Shown in pieces: positions 1 through 6,519 of a stretch of DNA of 12,554 bases (the stretch's first letter is position 1; each line of letters begins with the position of its first letter). This DNA comes from an uncultured Eubacteriales bacterium. GTDB lineage: Bacteria > Bacillota > Clostridia > Oscillospirales > RGIG7773. The notes below the pieces were generated by a model. The model was not told the DNA's origin. It searched no databases and worked only from the letters and a program-made list of their open reading frames with translations. The stretch spans positions 1-12,554 of the forward strand of contig CAKTDK010000038.1 of the NCBI GenBank assembly GCA_934541205.1, written 5' to 3'. Made by a program: the position numbers and the translations under genes.

Positions 1-2459
1 TTCATTTCAGGATCTGCATATATCTTCATTGCTTCTCCCTTTTCATTTTTAATCACTGCATTTACTTCGTCTGCTGCCGGTTTGATTGTTATTTTCGTTC
101 CTTCTACTGTTACTGCTTCTATGCTGTCGTCTGCTTCTACTGTTACTTCACCGCTTGGCTCACCGCTAGGTTCGTCTGGCAAATAATTTCCGAATGTTAC
201 ATATATAGATGAATCCGGTTTTGTTTTTGCTGTCAGCAATGCAGATATCACTTTACCGTTTTCATCATATTCACAGCTTGATTCTCCTGTCGGCAGACTG
301 TTTATATTATTTTTATAATCCCATTTGTTTAAATAAATCCCGTCAATATAACATCCTTCATCTGCTCTGATAATATATCCGGCTTTTAAATTTCTGTTAT
401 CATATTCACCGTCAATCACAGGTTTAATTTTATCAGTATATACTTTCTCTTCATCAGTATTTTTGCTTACTGCAAAATCTATGCTATTGCTGTAATCTTC
501 AGCTACTTCCGCAGTTCCGCAATTATCGGTTAAAATCAACGAAACCTCTCCCGGCAATACATTTTCAGTACATTCGTTTACCTGAAGTTCAGAAACGGAA
601 ATAAATTTATTTGAGCCGCCTGCTGTCCCTATAAGTCTTATTTTTGAAACGCTAATAGGTTTAAAATTAAACACAAAAGTCTCAAAAGGTGCGCCAAAAT
701 CGTTTTGTGTATTTCCGTTTGTATATTTATCGGAAGAAGGAAGAAGTTCAATATTTTCCCATGTTCCTTCACGATATCCCTGCAAAGTTAAATCTCCGTT
801 TTCAAACCATCCGCCGTCTGGGAAATGCATTCCTTCTGTAAAAACAACTTGATTTATCAAATGTTCATCCTTAAACTCATATCCAATATAATTTGTAATA
901 CCTCCGCCGCCGTAACTGAACGTATCATACTGTTCAGAAACAAACAGATTTGAAGTATTTCCGTCTTTTATAATATTAATATCTTTATTTCCGCCACCAA
1001 TAGGCTCCATAATACTGCATATAGGAGTTCCCAAATGCGCAATATTATTATTTACATTTATTTTTATCTGTTGTGTCATTGTTTCATTTCTTCTGTTTTC
1101 AACAGTACAGGTAACAAGATATGTACCATACTTTTCATAAGTATGACTTACAACATTCCCTTTTGATATTTTACCATCGCCGAAATCCCACACACAAGAT
1201 TTAATTCCGTTTATATCCGTAGCATAAGAATTAAAAGTTACTTTATTATTGTTATTGAGAAAACCTCTTATATCCATAACCGGTCCCTTCGGAGTCTGTT
1301 CAAAGGGAGCAGGAATTATTTCATTTTCAATAGGTATATACCATCTTGAACCATCAAGCACTCCACCGTATTTACTTAGCGCCTCTTCCGATAATTTTAC
1401 ATTTACCTCCACAGCTTTTTCAAAATTATAATCGGTTCCCTGAAAATTATATGTTTCTCTTTTTATTCTTCCAACCCATTTAGAAGGCAAATTTTCCGCT
1501 CCGTAAAATACTCCCAAAATTCCCCCTACAGAAGAAGGATTACAGTCGCTGTCCTGACCACAAAGCATAGAAATTTTCATTGATTGTTCAAAGTCACCGT
1601 CTCCGTATAAAAGGCCTATCAAAACAAAAGCTGCGTTAAATTTTGCATCAATGTTTAAAGGATTATTATATCCGCTTGTACATCTGTCTGTATTAAGCCA
1701 TTTTTTATTTATAAGTTCCCAGTTTTCCTGCCAAGTTTTGCCTTCGTTATAATAAGTCATAACTTCATCCAAAATTGTTCTGAAATCGCTTCCCTCCGGA
1801 ACTGATTTAATACCCGCATCTATTATCTCATCAACACTTTTGGCAACATAAGCCTTTGCATGCATTGCAGATATAAATACACCACCGTAAGTACCGTCGC
1901 CGTACGACATTATATGACCGATTTCATAAGCTTTTTTAATTGCTTCATTTACAAGTCCCGGATACATCTGTCCAACAAAATCCGCAACAATCTGCCAGTC
2001 AATACAATCACTGTGAGGATTATATTTATAATTTCCGCAGGCCGGATATTCTATTCCCTTATTGAGGTTATCTCTTGCATATAAATTGGCATGCCACAAA
2101 TTAAATCCGCAGTTTTTATACTGATCGGATAAATAAACCATATCACAATCCAAGCCATGTTCATAAAGCGCATTCATTAAAGGAATTTCAATATATAAAT
2201 CGTCTTCATTAAAAGCTCGGTTAATATCACTTGGACTCCAGACAGGAACCTCTTGTTCTGTAAGAAGTCTTCCCTGAGCATCCGCTTCCGTAGCCTGTCC
2301 CCAGGCAACGCCCGCCATTTGTCCAAGCCATCCGCCTTCGGTTTTATCTTTTAATTTCCACTGCATAAGTCCGATACTTTCTTCTGCTGCAAAAACACTA
2401 ATTCCCATTAAAGAAAAAACCATTGATAAAACAAGTAAAATACAAATAACCTTTTTCAT
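1..2459 (-). CDS. Secreted ADP-ribosylglycohydrolase-family protein with PKD and discoidin-like domains (C-terminus beyond window)
   Basis: The frame is open from ATG at 2459 to the left edge, so at least 819 codons are present and the C-terminus is missing. Residues 1-25 form a signal peptide (MKK, hydrophobic core, VFA-AEE) with no lipobox, so export is likely. Residues about 40-330 match the ADP-ribosylglycohydrolase (DraG/ARH) fold: GGWLGQMAGVAWGQATE near 41, the acidic NEDDLYIEIP near 85, SYGDGTYGG near 185, and the metal-site block GQDSDCNPSSVGGILG near 300. A PKD domain follows (about 394-465, WDFGDG then SHTYEKYGTY), then a discoidin (F5/8C)-like domain (about 480-627), a less clear segment with IIRADEGCYIDG near 692, and a Pro/Ser/Gly/Glu linker near 765. 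Known family members hydrolyse ADP-ribose or related N-glycosidic bonds; the substrate here is unknown, and the added domains suggest glycan or surface binding. The start is set by AAGGAGGT about 8 nt upstream. It appears monocistronic. Confidence 0.85.
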   Translation of the reverse strand, partial: MKKVICILLVLSMVFSLMGISVFAAEESIGLMQWKLKDKTEGGWLGQMAGVAWGQATEADAQGRLLTEQEVPVWSPSDINRAFNEDDLYIEIPLMNALYEHGLDCDMVYLSDQYKNCGFNLWHANLYARDNLNKGIEYPACGNYKYNPHSDCIDWQIVADFVGQMYPGLVNEAIKKAYEIGHIMSYGDGTYGGVFISAMHAKAYVAKSVDEIIDAGIKSVPEGSDFRTILDEVMTYYNEGKTWQENWELINKKWLNTDRCTSGYNNPLNIDAKFNAAFVLIGLLYGDGDFEQSMKISMLCGQDSDCNPSSVGGILGVFYGAENLPSKWVGRIKRETYNFQGTDYNFEKAVEVNVKLSEEALSKYGGVLDGSRWYIPIENEIIPAPFEQTPKGPVMDIRGFLNNNNKVTFNSYATDINGIKSCVWDFGDGKISKGNVVSHTYEKYGTYLVTCTVENRRNETMTQQIKINVNNNIAHLGTPICSIMEPIGGGNKDINIIKDGNTSNLFVSEQYDTFSYGGGGITNYIGYEFKDEHLINQVVFTEGMHFPDGGWFENGDLTLQGYREGTWENIELLPSSDKYTNGNTQNDFGAPFETFVFNFKPISVSKIRLIGTAGGSNKFISVSELQVNECTENVLPGEVSLILTDNCGTAEVAEDYSNSIDFAVSKNTDEEKVYTDKIKPVIDGEYDNRNLKAGYIIRADEGCYIDGIYLNKWDYKNNINSLPTGESSCEYDENGKVISALLTAKTKPDSSIYVTFGNYLPDEPSGEPSGEVTVEADDSIEAVTVEGTKITIKPAADEVNAVIKNEKGEAMKIYADPEM

Positions 2460-2483
2460 TTTATATACCTCCTTTTATATTTA

Positions 2484-2512
2484 TTGATAACAGAATAATT
2501 AAAATATGTCAA
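2484..2512 (-). promoter_or_regulatory. Probable sigma-A promoter of the secreted ARH-family gene
   Basis: On the minus strand a perfect -35 TTGACA (2512-2507) is followed after 17 bp by TATCAA (2489-2484), which matches 4 of 6 positions of the -10 consensus. Transcription would start near 2477, just before the ribosome binding site AAGGAGGT (2474-2467), giving a very short leader. The rest of 2513-2711 is AT-rich sequence in which I see no gene or structured RNA. Confidence 0.45.
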
Positions 2513-2711
2513 ATCAAACACGTTTATTCAGCCATAAAATAATAAATTCATTCCAGATAAATATAAATTTAAAAAATCAAAAATTTTTTTGATATTATTT
2601 ATATATGTTTATATCCTTATTTATCTAATCTTTTTAAATTACAAACTTAACTTTTTGAAAAATATTTTTCTTTTGTTACGGTCTGTCATAAAACTTCTTT
2701 ACAACTTTATA

Positions 2712-2753
2712 CAAAAATCCCCTCACAAAAACCTTATAAGTTTTGTAAGGGGG
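2712..2753 (-). terminator. Rho-independent terminator after the membrane-protein gene
   Basis: Read on the minus strand, CCCCCTTACAAAAC pairs with GTTTTTGTGAGGGG across a short TTATAAG loop and is followed by ATTTTTG. The hairpin lies 7 bp past the stop codon of the 2761-3303 gene. It separates that transcription unit from the downstream secreted-protein gene, which has its own promoter. Confidence 0.8.
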
Positions 2754-2760
2754 TTATAAT

Positions 2761-3303
2761 CTATTTATTGCTTTCGGGATTAAAATCTTCAAGCTTTTCT
2801 TCAAAAAGCTCCAAAAGCTGAGAACTTGGTTCAAAAGAAAATTTTGAATAGTCGCCGAATTTATTTTTATAAATAACTCCGTACATATTTTTTGTCAATA
2901 ATCTTTGACCAAAATTAAAAGAGCCTTTGATTTTTCCAAACCTTGAAAAATCTGTATCTTTATTCTTCCCTATTTTTTCGATTTTAGAAAATTCCAAAGA
3001 AAATACAATTTCATCTTTTTTACCCATTATACGATGGATAACAAACTTATCATTAATAATTACATATATAAACTGACAAAGACAAAATCTTAAAATTATA
3101 AAAACAGCTATAACAGTTAAAACAAGAATAATAAGTTCAAAAACTGTTCTGTATTTTTCCAAATCAAAAAAATTAAGCAAAGATATAAGAGCAAGTCCTA
3201 TAGTAACTGTTATAAGAACCAAAAAGAACGCATTGGATTTACCCTTAACAATTTCTTTATGCAAAAAAACCCTTCTCTCTTTCATTTGTGCAGTTAATAT
3301 CAT
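2761..3303 (-). CDS. Small membrane protein with two transmembrane helices and a possible PH-like cytoplasmic domain
   Basis: I do not recognise a named family. The 180-residue product has a basic N-terminus, two hydrophobic helices (about 25-45 and 53-73) joined by a short charged turn, and a soluble part (about 79-172) of alternating beta-type stretches ending in FSFEPSSQLLELFEEKLED. This layout resembles bacterial PH-like membrane proteins, in which a helical hairpin anchors a cytoplasmic beta domain; that is inference. It lies 55 bp downstream of the phosphoesterase gene with no terminator between, so co-transcription is likely. No clear ribosome binding site precedes ATG 3303, and the in-frame ATG at residue 7 has none either. 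A TATTAT at 3316-3311 sits so close that a leaderless message is possible. Confidence 0.7.
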   Translation of the reverse strand: MILTAQMKERRVFLHKEIVKGKSNAFFLVLITVTIGLALISLLNFFDLEKYRTVFELIILVLTVIAVFIILRFCLCQFIYVIINDKFVIHRIMGKKDEIVFSLEFSKIEKIGKNKDTDFSRFGKIKGSFNFGQRLLTKNMYGVIYKNKFGDYSKFSFEPSSQLLELFEEKLEDFNPESNK

Positions 3304-3358
3304 AAGCTATATAATATATTAAATCAATGTAACAAAATAACAAAAATATATACTAAAA

Positions 3359-3841
3359 TCAATCTTTTATTGTCTGAATAGATGTTTTTACTCCGTTTTC
3401 TCCTTTATTTAATGAAAGAATCCCATAAGTTTTTTCTCCCATATAAGGATAGCCTATACTTCCAGGATTAAAAAGAAGAACTCCGTTATTATATTCACAA
3501 AGCGGTTTATGCGTATGTCCGAAAAAGACCATATCGCAATGTTTTTTTATACAATAATCCGTTATATAAGTATTACCCAATTTAACTCTTTGTTTATGCC
3601 CGTGACACAAAAATATCCTTGTATCTGAAAGAAATATAATTTCCTCATCGGGATAATTAACATAATAATCATTATTCCCTCTTATTATTTTATAATCAAT
3701 ATTTGGAACAGTTACTTTAACTTTCTCTATATCTCTTACACAGTCGCCTAAAAAAATAACTCCTTTAGGATGTCTTTTTTCTATTATTTTTAACATAGTA
3801 ATATAATCGCCATGACTGTCTGAAAATATCAAATAATCCAT
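3359..3841 (-). CDS. YfcE/MJ0936-type metallophosphoesterase
   Basis: The 160-residue protein shows the whole calcineurin-like phosphoesterase set: D8-S-H10, G32-D33, GNND 55-58, C79-H80-G81-H82, GHTH 108-111 and the C-terminal NPGS 125-128. These residues bind two metal ions in the YfcE/MJ0936 family of small cytosolic phosphodiesterases. Members act on artificial or cyclic phosphodiester substrates in vitro, and the physiological substrate here cannot be told. Length is normal for the family. The ATG at 3841 is the natural start because the DxH strand begins only 7 residues later; the ribosome binding site (AAGG about 12 nt upstream) is weak. A very good promoter lies at 3907-3879, and the gene probably leads a two-gene unit with the membrane protein downstream. 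Confidence 0.9.
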   Translation of the reverse strand: MDYLIFSDSHGDYITMLKIIEKRHPKGVIFLGDCVRDIEKVKVTVPNIDYKIIRGNNDYYVNYPDEEIIFLSDTRIFLCHGHKQRVKLGNTYITDYCIKKHCDMVFFGHTHKPLCEYNNGVLLFNPGSIGYPYMGEKTYGILSLNKGENGVKTSIQTIKD

Positions 3842-3878
3842 AAAAATCAGAACCTTTTTTACTAATTATACATACAAT

Positions 3879-3907
3879 ATAATACGATATCAGAATTATA
3901 TTGTCAA
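3879..3907 (-). promoter_or_regulatory. Sigma-A promoter for the phosphoesterase gene, overlapping the divergent promoter
   Basis: On the minus strand TTGACA (3907-3902) is followed after exactly 17 bp by TATTAT (3884-3879). This is a perfect -35 and a 5/6 -10. Transcription would start near 3872, about 30 nt before the phosphoesterase ATG. The -35 hexamer lies on top of the -35 hexamer of the plus-strand promoter. Confidence 0.7.
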
Positions 3908-3929
3908 TTTGTTCATAGTAATTTATTAT
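3901..3929 (+). promoter_or_regulatory. Sigma-A promoter for the small-protein operon
   Basis: TTGTCA (3901-3906) and TATTAT (3924-3929) are separated by 17 bp, each matching 5 of 6 consensus positions. The start site would be near 3936, just ahead of the ribosome binding site AAGGAG (3940-3945) and ATG at 3954. The -35 shares 3902-3906 with the oppositely directed -35, so the two promoters should compete for polymerase. Confidence 0.7.
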
Positions 3930-3953
3930 AAAATATTTTAAGGAGCGATTATT

Positions 3954-4220
3954 ATGAAATTACCCTTTGGAAATAAAAATCAAAGTCCCAGCGAAGAAAC
4001 TTTCAAAAAACAGCTTGAGGATACTTTAAACAAAAACAAAGACAACAAAATGCTTCAATCATTATTAAAAAATCCTCAAGTACAAAATGCATTTAAGAAC
4101 CTTTCTTCAGATGATATACAAAAAATACAGCAAGTTCTTAATAACCCAAATGAAGCAAAAAATATTCTTGCAACAAAAGAAGCTAAAGAAAAGCTCAACG
4201 ATATGATGAACAATAAATAA
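3954..4220 (+). CDS. Small charged hypothetical protein, first gene of a three-gene operon
   Basis: Not a family I can name. The 88-residue protein is soluble, rich in Lys, Asn and Gln, and looks fully helical, with no signal peptide or membrane segment. Its core (about 35-85) contains two Asn-Pro starts, KNPQVQNAF and NNPNEAKNIL, separated by LSSDDIQKIQQVL, so it may consist of two related helix pairs of about 23 residues. A similar NP-led pattern (MQNPDSINNLL, NPEMLNSVL) occurs in the next gene, hinting that the two products are related or bind each other; this is inference. ATG 3954 is supported by AAGGAG with 8-nt spacing and by a strong promoter. The gap to the next gene is 42 bp without a terminator. 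Confidence 0.75.
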   Translation: MKLPFGNKNQSPSEETFKKQLEDTLNKNKDNKMLQSLLKNPQVQNAFKNLSSDDIQKIQQVLNNPNEAKNILATKEAKEKLNDMMNNK

Positions 4221-4262
4221 TATTCCGTTTTTTACTTATAAAATAAAAAAAGGAGGATAAAT

Positions 4263-4793
4263 ATGGATGATAATGCTTTTTCTATGGATAACATAAATGC
4301 TATGCTGTCACAAATTATGCAAAATCCTGACAGTATAAACAATCTCTTAAATTCCTTTTCGGCAAATACGTCTCAAAACAATACATCTTCCGCTGAGCCA
4401 AATAATAACACCGGACAAAATCAAGGTTTTGATTTATCCTCCCTTTTAAATAATATAAATCCCGAAATGCTAAACTCCGTATTATCGTCACTCGGTCAGC
4501 AGCCGCCTCAAAATCAGCAAAATCAAACTCCTCCGCCAAGCTCTTCAGGAGGGTTTGACCCTTCCATGCTTTTTGGAATGCTTGGAGGTCTCGGAGGGCA
4601 AGGAAGTAATTCTTCCGGAGGAATAGGTGGATTTAATCAGCAAGGCGACAACGCTTCCCGTTTTCTTATGTCACTGAAACCTTTTGTAAATTCTCAGCGT
4701 CAAAGCGGTATAGATAATTTATGCCAGCTTTTAAAATATGTTCAAATAGCAAAACTATTCGGATTTGATATTACAAAGCTTATAAAACTGTGA
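4263..4793 (+). CDS. Asn/Gln/Gly-rich hypothetical protein with a helical C-terminal block
   Basis: I cannot assign a function. Of 176 residues, 1-30 look helical (MLSQIMQNPDSINNLLNSF), 31-130 are low-complexity and rich in Asn, Gln, Ser, Pro and Gly, including a GGLGGQG/GGIGG stretch, and 132-176 form a compact basic amphipathic block (SRFLMSLKPFVNSQRQSGID, then LLKYVQIAKLF). From memory, blocks of the form LKPF....R...ID occur at the ends of small conserved proteins in other Clostridia, but I cannot name the family. There is no signal peptide or transmembrane helix. The start is fixed by AAGGAGGA (4250-4257), 5 nt before the ATG. The next gene begins 11 bp after the stop, so translation is probably coupled. 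Confidence 0.75.
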   Translation: MDDNAFSMDNINAMLSQIMQNPDSINNLLNSFSANTSQNNTSSAEPNNNTGQNQGFDLSSLLNNINPEMLNSVLSSLGQQPPQNQQNQTPPPSSSGGFDPSMLFGMLGGLGGQGSNSSGGIGGFNQQGDNASRFLMSLKPFVNSQRQSGIDNLCQLLKYVQIAKLFGFDITKLIKL

Positions 4794-4804
4794 GGTGAAT
4801 AAAA

Positions 4805-5422
4805 TTGGCTGATGATTTGAACCTTGAAAAAACAGAACAAGACGAAGCCTCTTATACCAAAGAAAATGCTCTAAAAGCCAATAGTCCTCCCTTAAGCTTA
4901 AACGAAGAAAAAATCGATAACATACAAAATACATATTCTTTAAATATTCCAAATGAAAATCAAAATAGTTCTTCAAAACCCATTTTAAATGCACTTCCGC
5001 CGATTTCTTATGACACGGAAGATATTCCTGAGGAAAATTCTCCTGATAATACTTCAAATTTTACCGATGAAAAATTTTTTGAACAAAATATTCCTTTTGA
5101 TATTGAAAACCTTTTAAAATCATTTTCGGGAAATTTTCAAAACAGCAGCACAAACTCTGTGCCAAATGAGAATACTTTTAATAATCAAACAGCAAATAAT
5201 GAAGAATCTGTTCCTAATCAAAATCCTCCGAATAATAATTTTTTAGGCGGAATTTTCGGAAATCTTTTAGGCGGAACCGGAAATCTCTCTGCCAAAATGT
5301 CTAATCTTAAAACAGAAGACATGATTTTAATAGGACTTTTTTTCTTTTTAATGCAGGAAAAAGAAAAAAATACAGAACTTCTTATAGCTCTAGCCCTTTT
5401 GTTTTTTATGGGCCTTGAATAA
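4805..5422 (+). CDS. Acidic hypothetical protein with a hydrophobic C-terminal hairpin, TTG start
   Basis: Function unknown. The 205-residue product has a long acidic, Asn/Ser/Pro-rich, probably disordered region (1-145), a short Gly-rich turn (FLGGIFGNLLGG, 146-157), and a hydrophobic end: MILIGLFFFLM (about 173-183), a charged QEKEKNTE turn, then LLIALALLFFMGLE (192-205). The two segments are short for membrane-spanning helices and may form a membrane-inserted or self-assembling hairpin. The start is TTG at 4805, chosen because GAGGTG (4792-4797) lies 7 nt before it and overlaps the stop of the previous gene. Tight packing argues for a common product or complex with the two upstream genes. 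Transcription runs into the 132-bp palindrome 9 bp after the stop. Confidence 0.75.
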   Translation: MADDLNLEKTEQDEASYTKENALKANSPPLSLNEEKIDNIQNTYSLNIPNENQNSSSKPILNALPPISYDTEDIPEENSPDNTSNFTDEKFFEQNIPFDIENLLKSFSGNFQNSSTNSVPNENTFNNQTANNEESVPNQNPPNNNFLGGIFGNLLGGTGNLSAKMSNLKTEDMILIGLFFFLMQEKEKNTELLIALALLFFMGLE

Positions 5423-5430
5423 TCTTCTGT

Positions 5431-5562
5431 AAATACGGATTGATTTAAAAGCTTTATATCGTCATTTTGATAAGAAAGAAACGTTTAAAAAAACAACTTT
5501 TATAAATAAAACGTTTTTCTTTTGCTAAAAATGACTTTTATATGCTAAATCAATCCGTATTT
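5431..5562. repeat. 132-bp long imperfect palindrome with perfect 17-bp ends (MITE-like or two-way terminator)
   Basis: The tips AAATACGGATTGATTTA (5431-5447) and TAAATCAATCCGTATTT (5546-5562) are perfect inverted copies. The inner arms continue to match imperfectly, sharing ATATAAA-like, GTCATTTT/AAAATGAC and AAACGTTT blocks (5479-5486 and 5509-5516), and leave a loop of about 22 nt. The element fills almost all of the space between two convergent genes. It contains no reading frame, and I see no target-site duplication at its edges. It could be a miniature inverted-repeat element, a dispersed palindromic repeat, or simply a very long two-way transcription stop. No other copy is in this window. 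Confidence 0.8.
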
Positions 5563-5564
5563 CA

Positions 5565-6440
5565 TTATATAACTGTTATTTCATAATCTATTGAAAAAGT
5601 CTTTCCTTTGTCAAGGCATATCATTCCCCGTTTTTTTAAAAATTCCGTATCATCAGAGCACATACCCATGCCGTGCCAAGGTTCAACACATAAAAACGGA
5701 GTATCATTACTGTAAGACTGCCAAACACCAAGATAAGGAAACTTTTTAAAATCTATTTTAACTCCTCTTCCAGACTTAATACTTTCCAAAATAAGATATT
5801 CCGACTTCAAATCATGAAATATCAAAGCGTCGTTTTTAAAAAGCTCATGGTCAAGCATAAGTATCTTTTCATTATCTAAAATCTTTTTTTCTTTTAAAAA
5901 ATTTATTATACAATTTTCATCTATTTGAGGACAACTTGCATTTTCCTCTTTTTCAAAAATAATTCTGTAATCTTCAAAACTTTCATTTTTTTGTAAAGGA
6001 ATATTAAATCCCGGATGGGCTCCCACGGAAAAAGGCATTTTTTCATTTCCTGTATTTGTTATTTCAAATCTTACATTAAGGTTGTATTCTTCCAAAGTAT
6101 AAGTAGTTATAAAATTAAAATCAAACGGATATATTTTCTTTGTATCCTCATCGGAAGAAAATGAAAACATCATTTTATTTTCACTTTTATGAATCAGCTT
6201 AAACTCCTTATTGCGTAAAAATCCGTGAAGAGGCATATCATAGCTTTTTCCGTCAAAAAAATATCTTCCTCCTTCAAGTCTTCCTACAATAGGAAAAAGT
6301 AAGGGAGAACATTCATCCCAGTACCTTCCGTCTTTTTGCCACATATACTCAATACCGCTGTAATCAATAAGAGAAACAAGTTCTGCTCCTTTTGAATCTA
6401 CGGATACTATAACTCCCGTATTTTTCATTTCATATATCAT
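5565..6440 (-). CDS. Aldose 1-epimerase family protein (LacX-like)
   Basis: The 291-residue protein matches the galactose mutarotase fold of the LacX-like branch throughout: LLFPIVGRLEGG (47-58), MPLHGFLR with H72 (69-76), SVGAHPGF with H142 (138-145), and CVEPWHG with E253 (251-257). In the superfamily the two His residues and the Glu act in opening and closing the sugar ring and interconverting alpha and beta anomers; the exact sugar is not evident. It is cytosolic, with no signal peptide and full length. ATG 6440 is preceded by CGGAG about 9 nt upstream; the in-frame ATG at residue 5 lacks such a site. It is transcribed divergently from the HAD phosphatase and convergently with the small-protein operon. 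Its stop codon lies 2 bp from the palindrome at 5562. Confidence 0.88.
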   Translation of the reverse strand: MIYEMKNTGVIVSVDSKGAELVSLIDYSGIEYMWQKDGRYWDECSPLLFPIVGRLEGGRYFFDGKSYDMPLHGFLRNKEFKLIHKSENKMMFSFSSDEDTKKIYPFDFNFITTYTLEEYNLNVRFEITNTGNEKMPFSVGAHPGFNIPLQKNESFEDYRIIFEKEENASCPQIDENCIINFLKEKKILDNEKILMLDHELFKNDALIFHDLKSEYLILESIKSGRGVKIDFKKFPYLGVWQSYSNDTPFLCVEPWHGMGMCSDDTEFLKKRGMICLDKGKTFSIDYEITVI

Positions 6441-6472
6441 TGTTTTATTCTCCGTATTTTAATGTTATAATT

Positions 6473-6502
6473 ATTATAAAACATATCCATTTATAAATGC
6501 AA
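6473..6502 (-). promoter_or_regulatory. Possible promoter of the epimerase-like gene
   Basis: In the 79-bp divergent gap, the minus strand has a perfect TATAAT (6478-6473) preceded at 18 bp by a poor -35, TTGCAT (6502-6497). A plus-strand TATAAT at 6466-6471 could serve the HAD gene, but I see no good -35 for it. Support is therefore modest. Confidence 0.35.
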
Positions 6503-6519
6503 CAAAAAGGAAGTAAAAT

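Noticed and set aside
1249..2084. Two short plus-strand reading frames opposite the secreted ARH gene (1249-1431 and 1860-2084)
   Set aside because: They lie wholly antisense to a gene with clear domain matches, and their products show no motif.
2575..2600. AT-only hairpin AATCAAAAA/TTTTTTTGAT in the gap before the ARH gene
   Set aside because: No GC pairs, so the stem would be weak; it is expected by chance in such AT-rich sequence.
4315..5057. Minus-strand reading frames opposite the small-protein operon (4315-4539 and 4755-5057)
   Set aside because: They are antisense to genes with good ribosome binding sites and a promoter. The second would span two gene ends, and its odd Tyr/Phe/Leu-rich product is what antisense Asn/Lys/Glu codons give.
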